Assembly: GCA_951812625.1 (NCBI GenBank) | Contig: CATOSP010000002.1 | Location: 908,880-972,879 of the forward strand | DNA from: an uncultured Dehalococcoidia bacterium | Lineage (GTDB): Bacteria > Chloroflexota > Dehalococcoidia > Lucifugimonadales > UBA3495 | Reading direction: 5' to 3' | DNA length: 64,000 nucleotides | Shown: positions 62,320 to 64,000 of the stretch, in pieces | Numbering within the stretch: the first letter of the stretch is position 1 | How the letters are laid out: each line of letters opens with the position of its first letter | Notes under the pieces: generated by a model | Databases searched by the model: none | What the model was told of the DNA's origin: nothing | What the model saw: only the letters and a program-made list of their open reading frames with translations | Made by a program: the position numbers and the translations under genes

Positions 62320-62622
62320 AAGGACGCTCCTTCCGGGGAGATGTTGTAGGTCGGTGATCGGATGTTACGCGCATTCTACGCTACTTTCCACCAGACGTGT
62401 CCCCTGCAATCCTTGTATACGGGTAGATGAAGCGGAGACGCCACTCTTGTCCACTTGCATGGGAGCAGGTTATCCTTGTCCCGGGTCCGATGACCGAAAT
62501 GTAAACTCGGCGAAGCTGGGTAATTTGCAATGGTAATACTAGCAATTCAGCGTTGGCTGGCCGCATTGCAGAGCGGCAAGCCAACGCCGGACCAACAGCA
62601 GGAACACCCTGGAGGGAGACAT
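62320..62622. other. Divergent gap with leader hairpin before msrB
   Basis: About 300 bases between the cupin and msrB. The only structure seen is a 15-base inverted repeat with one mismatch (62550-62564 with 62573-62587) in the msrB leader, 35 bases before the start codon. No gene or clear promoter recognised. Confidence 0.5.
62550..62587 (+). promoter_or_regulatory. Hairpin in msrB leader
   Basis: The arms GCGTTGGCTGGCCGC and GCGGCAAGCCAACGC pair with one mismatch around ATTGCAGA. It ends 35 bases before the msrB ATG. It could be an attenuator, protein-binding site or mRNA stabiliser. Confidence 0.45.
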
Positions 62623-63000
62623 ATGGATACGTCGAGGTTCAACGCGCTCACACCCCAGGAGCGGCAGATAATAGAGTTCAAGGGCACGGAGTACCCGTTC
62701 ACTGGTGAATATGACAACTTCTATGAAGAGGGCACATACACCTGCCGCAGGTGTAACGCGGAATTGTACCGTTCAACGGACAAGTTCGATGCCCATTGCG
62801 GCTGGCCGGCCTTCGACCAGGAAATACCCGGCGCGGTGAACCGTCTACCTGACCCTGACGGCTACCGCACCGAAATCGAGTGTGCGAGTTGTAGCGGCCA
62901 CCTGGGTCATGTGTTCGTGGGAGAGTTCATGACCCCTACCAACACACGACACTGCGTCAATTCCCTGTCGATGCGCTTCGTTCCGGTGGAGAAGACCTAG
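62623..63000 (+). CDS. msrB: Peptide-methionine (R)-S-oxide reductase
   Basis: A 125-residue MsrB from ATG 62623, with GGAGGGAG as ribosome site; a longer frame adds 31 residues without support. Structural zinc is held by Cys41, Cys44, Cys87 and Cys90 (CRRC and CASC). The catalytic residue is Cys111 in TRHCVNSLSMRFV, an ordinary cysteine rather than selenocysteine. It reduces methionine-R-sulfoxide with thioredoxin. Monocistronic; the antioxidant role parallels the selenoperoxiredoxin 7 kb away. Confidence 0.96.
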   Translation: MDTSRFNALTPQERQIIEFKGTEYPFTGEYDNFYEEGTYTCRRCNAELYRSTDKFDAHCGWPAFDQEIPGAVNRLPDPDGYRTEIECASCSGHLGHVFVGEFMTPTNTRHCVNSLSMRFVPVEKT

Positions 63001-63163
63001 GGTCCGGACTTGCACTTGGCTGCGGGCTGAGTTAGGGTCTACGCTACCGGTCCGGACGACTTCAGATCCGGTTCGGGTGGCGGGCCTTGGAATTTAAGCT
63101 GGTGATTCCCGGAATCGGGTCCGGTTTACTGTCAGTCCTCCAGCAGACCAATGTCCAGTTGCT

Positions 63164-64000
63164 CTATAGGACTGATGGAGGTTCGCAAGCCTCCCGGAGC
63201 CAATCGCGGTCTCCGTCCTCCAGCATCGGGCTTATGGCTTCCCACACTTCCTGGTGATAACCCTCCAGCCAGCCCCGTTCCTCAGGCGTTAGCCTGTCCC
63301 AGTCAATCAGGTCTTTGTCGAATGGAATCAAGGTCAGTGGATCGAAGCGCATCCACTTACGTCCGTCTGGATGCCCCGGCATTTCGTCGTCGGGCGCAAC
63401 TACGTACAGATTCTCGAGGCGCACGCCACCCCATCCTGCTTCGTAGTAGCCCGGCTCGTTCGACACGATCATGCCCACCTTGAACGTCTCATCCCCGCTG
63501 CGGGCGGTGATGCTCTGGGGTCCCTCATGAACGTTCAGGAAGGCCCCCACACCGTGGCCAGTGCCGTGACCGTAGTCAAGCCCCGCGTTCCACAGGTGAC
63601 TCCTGGCAAGGGCATCCAGGGCGACTCCGCCCGTGCCTTCCGGGAACTTTTGCATCGCCAGGTTGATGTGCCCCTTCAGCACCAAGGTATAGACTTCCTT
63701 CTGGCGCTCTGACGGCGTTCCAACTATGACGGTCCGGGTGTCGTCAGTGGTCCCGCCGAGCAACTGAACACCGGAATCCACGAGGAACAACTCCCCCTCT
63801 TGAAGGGGGACGTTTGGGCTGGCGTCGGCGTAGTGGATAATAGCACCGTTGCTACCCGCTGCGGCAATGGTCGTGAAGCTCAGGTCGTAGAAGCCCTCCT
63901 CGCTGGAATACTCCTCGTAGAGCATATCACTGTAGGCTTCTTCGCTGACCGTCTGACCAGACTTGATGGAGTCTTGCAACCTCCTGAAGCTGCGGATCTT
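63164..64000 (-). CDS. M24-family aminopeptidase P-like metallopeptidase (N-terminus beyond window)
   Basis: The C-terminal 278 codons of an M24 protein whose start lies past the right edge. All five metal ligands of Xaa-Pro aminopeptidases are visible: Asp in LVDSGVQ, Asp in TTDDTRT, His in GTGHGVGA, Glu in NEPGYYEAG and Glu in RLENLYVV. The C-terminal extension (FDPLTLIPFDKDLIDWDRL) is typical of aminopeptidase P. It releases N-terminal residues before proline, and unlike the paralogue at 29796 it should be fully metal-dependent. Confidence 0.92.
   Translation of the reverse strand, partial: KIRSFRRLQDSIKSGQTVSEEAYSDMLYEEYSSEEGFYDLSFTTIAAAGSNGAIIHYADASPNVPLQEGELFLVDSGVQLLGGTTDDTRTVIVGTPSERQKEVYTLVLKGHINLAMQKFPEGTGGVALDALARSHLWNAGLDYGHGTGHGVGAFLNVHEGPQSITARSGDETFKVGMIVSNEPGYYEAGWGGVRLENLYVVAPDDEMPGHPDGRKWMRFDPLTLIPFDKDLIDWDRLTPEERGWLEGYHQEVWEAISPMLEDGDRDWLREACEPPSVL

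Noticed and set aside
1-64000. tRNA or rRNA genes
   Set aside because: I scanned the gaps for T-loop and acceptor-stem patterns and found no convincing candidate; a covariance-model search would be needed to exclude them.

Overview
The window looks like a chromosomal segment of a Chloroflexota bacterium, most likely from the Dehalococcoidia/SAR202 group. This is an inference from gene content, not from a phylogenetic marker. The DNA is fairly GC-rich and densely coded. It carries several flavin-dependent oxidoreductases (two luciferase-like, one HpaB-like), two SDRs, a form-II CoxL/xanthine-dehydrogenase-like subunit, a split hydantoinase pair, M24 peptidases and a BNR-repeat protein. These sit beside housekeeping genes: minCDE, dnaN, a late menaquinone ubiD-ubiA-ubiX-ubiE run, and modABC.

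Layout. 1-2.7 kb: a partial DadA-type FAD oxidoreductase, then the overlapping minC-minD-minE operon on the minus strand. 3-6 kb: a ThDP-dependent enzyme and an orphan PD-(D/E)XK nuclease. 6.5-17.8 kb: a catabolic block with a VOC protein, HpaB-like hydroxylase, two LLM flavoenzymes, BNR protein, SDR, MetE-like methyltransferase, epoxide-hydrolase-like enzyme and Cys/Met PLP enzyme. 18-29.3 kb: a TgpA/MoxR/DUF58-type locus headed by an intact 1834-residue protein that joins membrane segments, HEAT repeats, a transglutaminase core, Ig-like repeats and a DUF4129-like tail. The genes after its two small membrane proteins are cut by many frameshifts. 29.3-37.6 kb: an eroded accessory stretch with a YciI-like gene carrying an amber codon, a creatinase-like M24 protein, a tandemly duplicated membrane sensor next to a LivK-type lipoprotein, an amidohydrolase remnant, a polysaccharide deacetylase and a dead ISAs1-type element. 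37.6-45.2 kb: menaquinone genes, a zinc-ribbon protein and molybdate ABC transport. 45.5-53.2 kb: a Lin0512-family protein, hyuB, PIG-L deacetylase, methyltransferase, hyuA, macro-domain protein and AlaX. 53.7-64 kb: dnaN, a selenocysteine peroxiredoxin candidate, an SDR, a serine hydrolase, a zinc ribbon, a 2-hydroxyacid dehydrogenase, the CoxL-like subunit with a cupin, msrB and a partial M24 peptidase.

The most notable observation is the gene at 54900-55352. It reads as one peroxiredoxin only if an in-frame TGA, placed at the peroxidatic cysteine of the TPGC motif, is decoded as selenocysteine. A hairpin directly after the TGA fits a bacterial SECIS. Other points of interest are the TgpA-type fusion, the duplicated sensor without an output domain, the transposase broken by two separate tandem duplications, and a short intergenic repeat found in opposite orientations about 47 kb apart.

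Limits: everything was read by eye without searches or alignments. Family calls rest on recognised motifs. Promoters and hairpins are pattern matches only. The frameshift clusters may be assembly errors.
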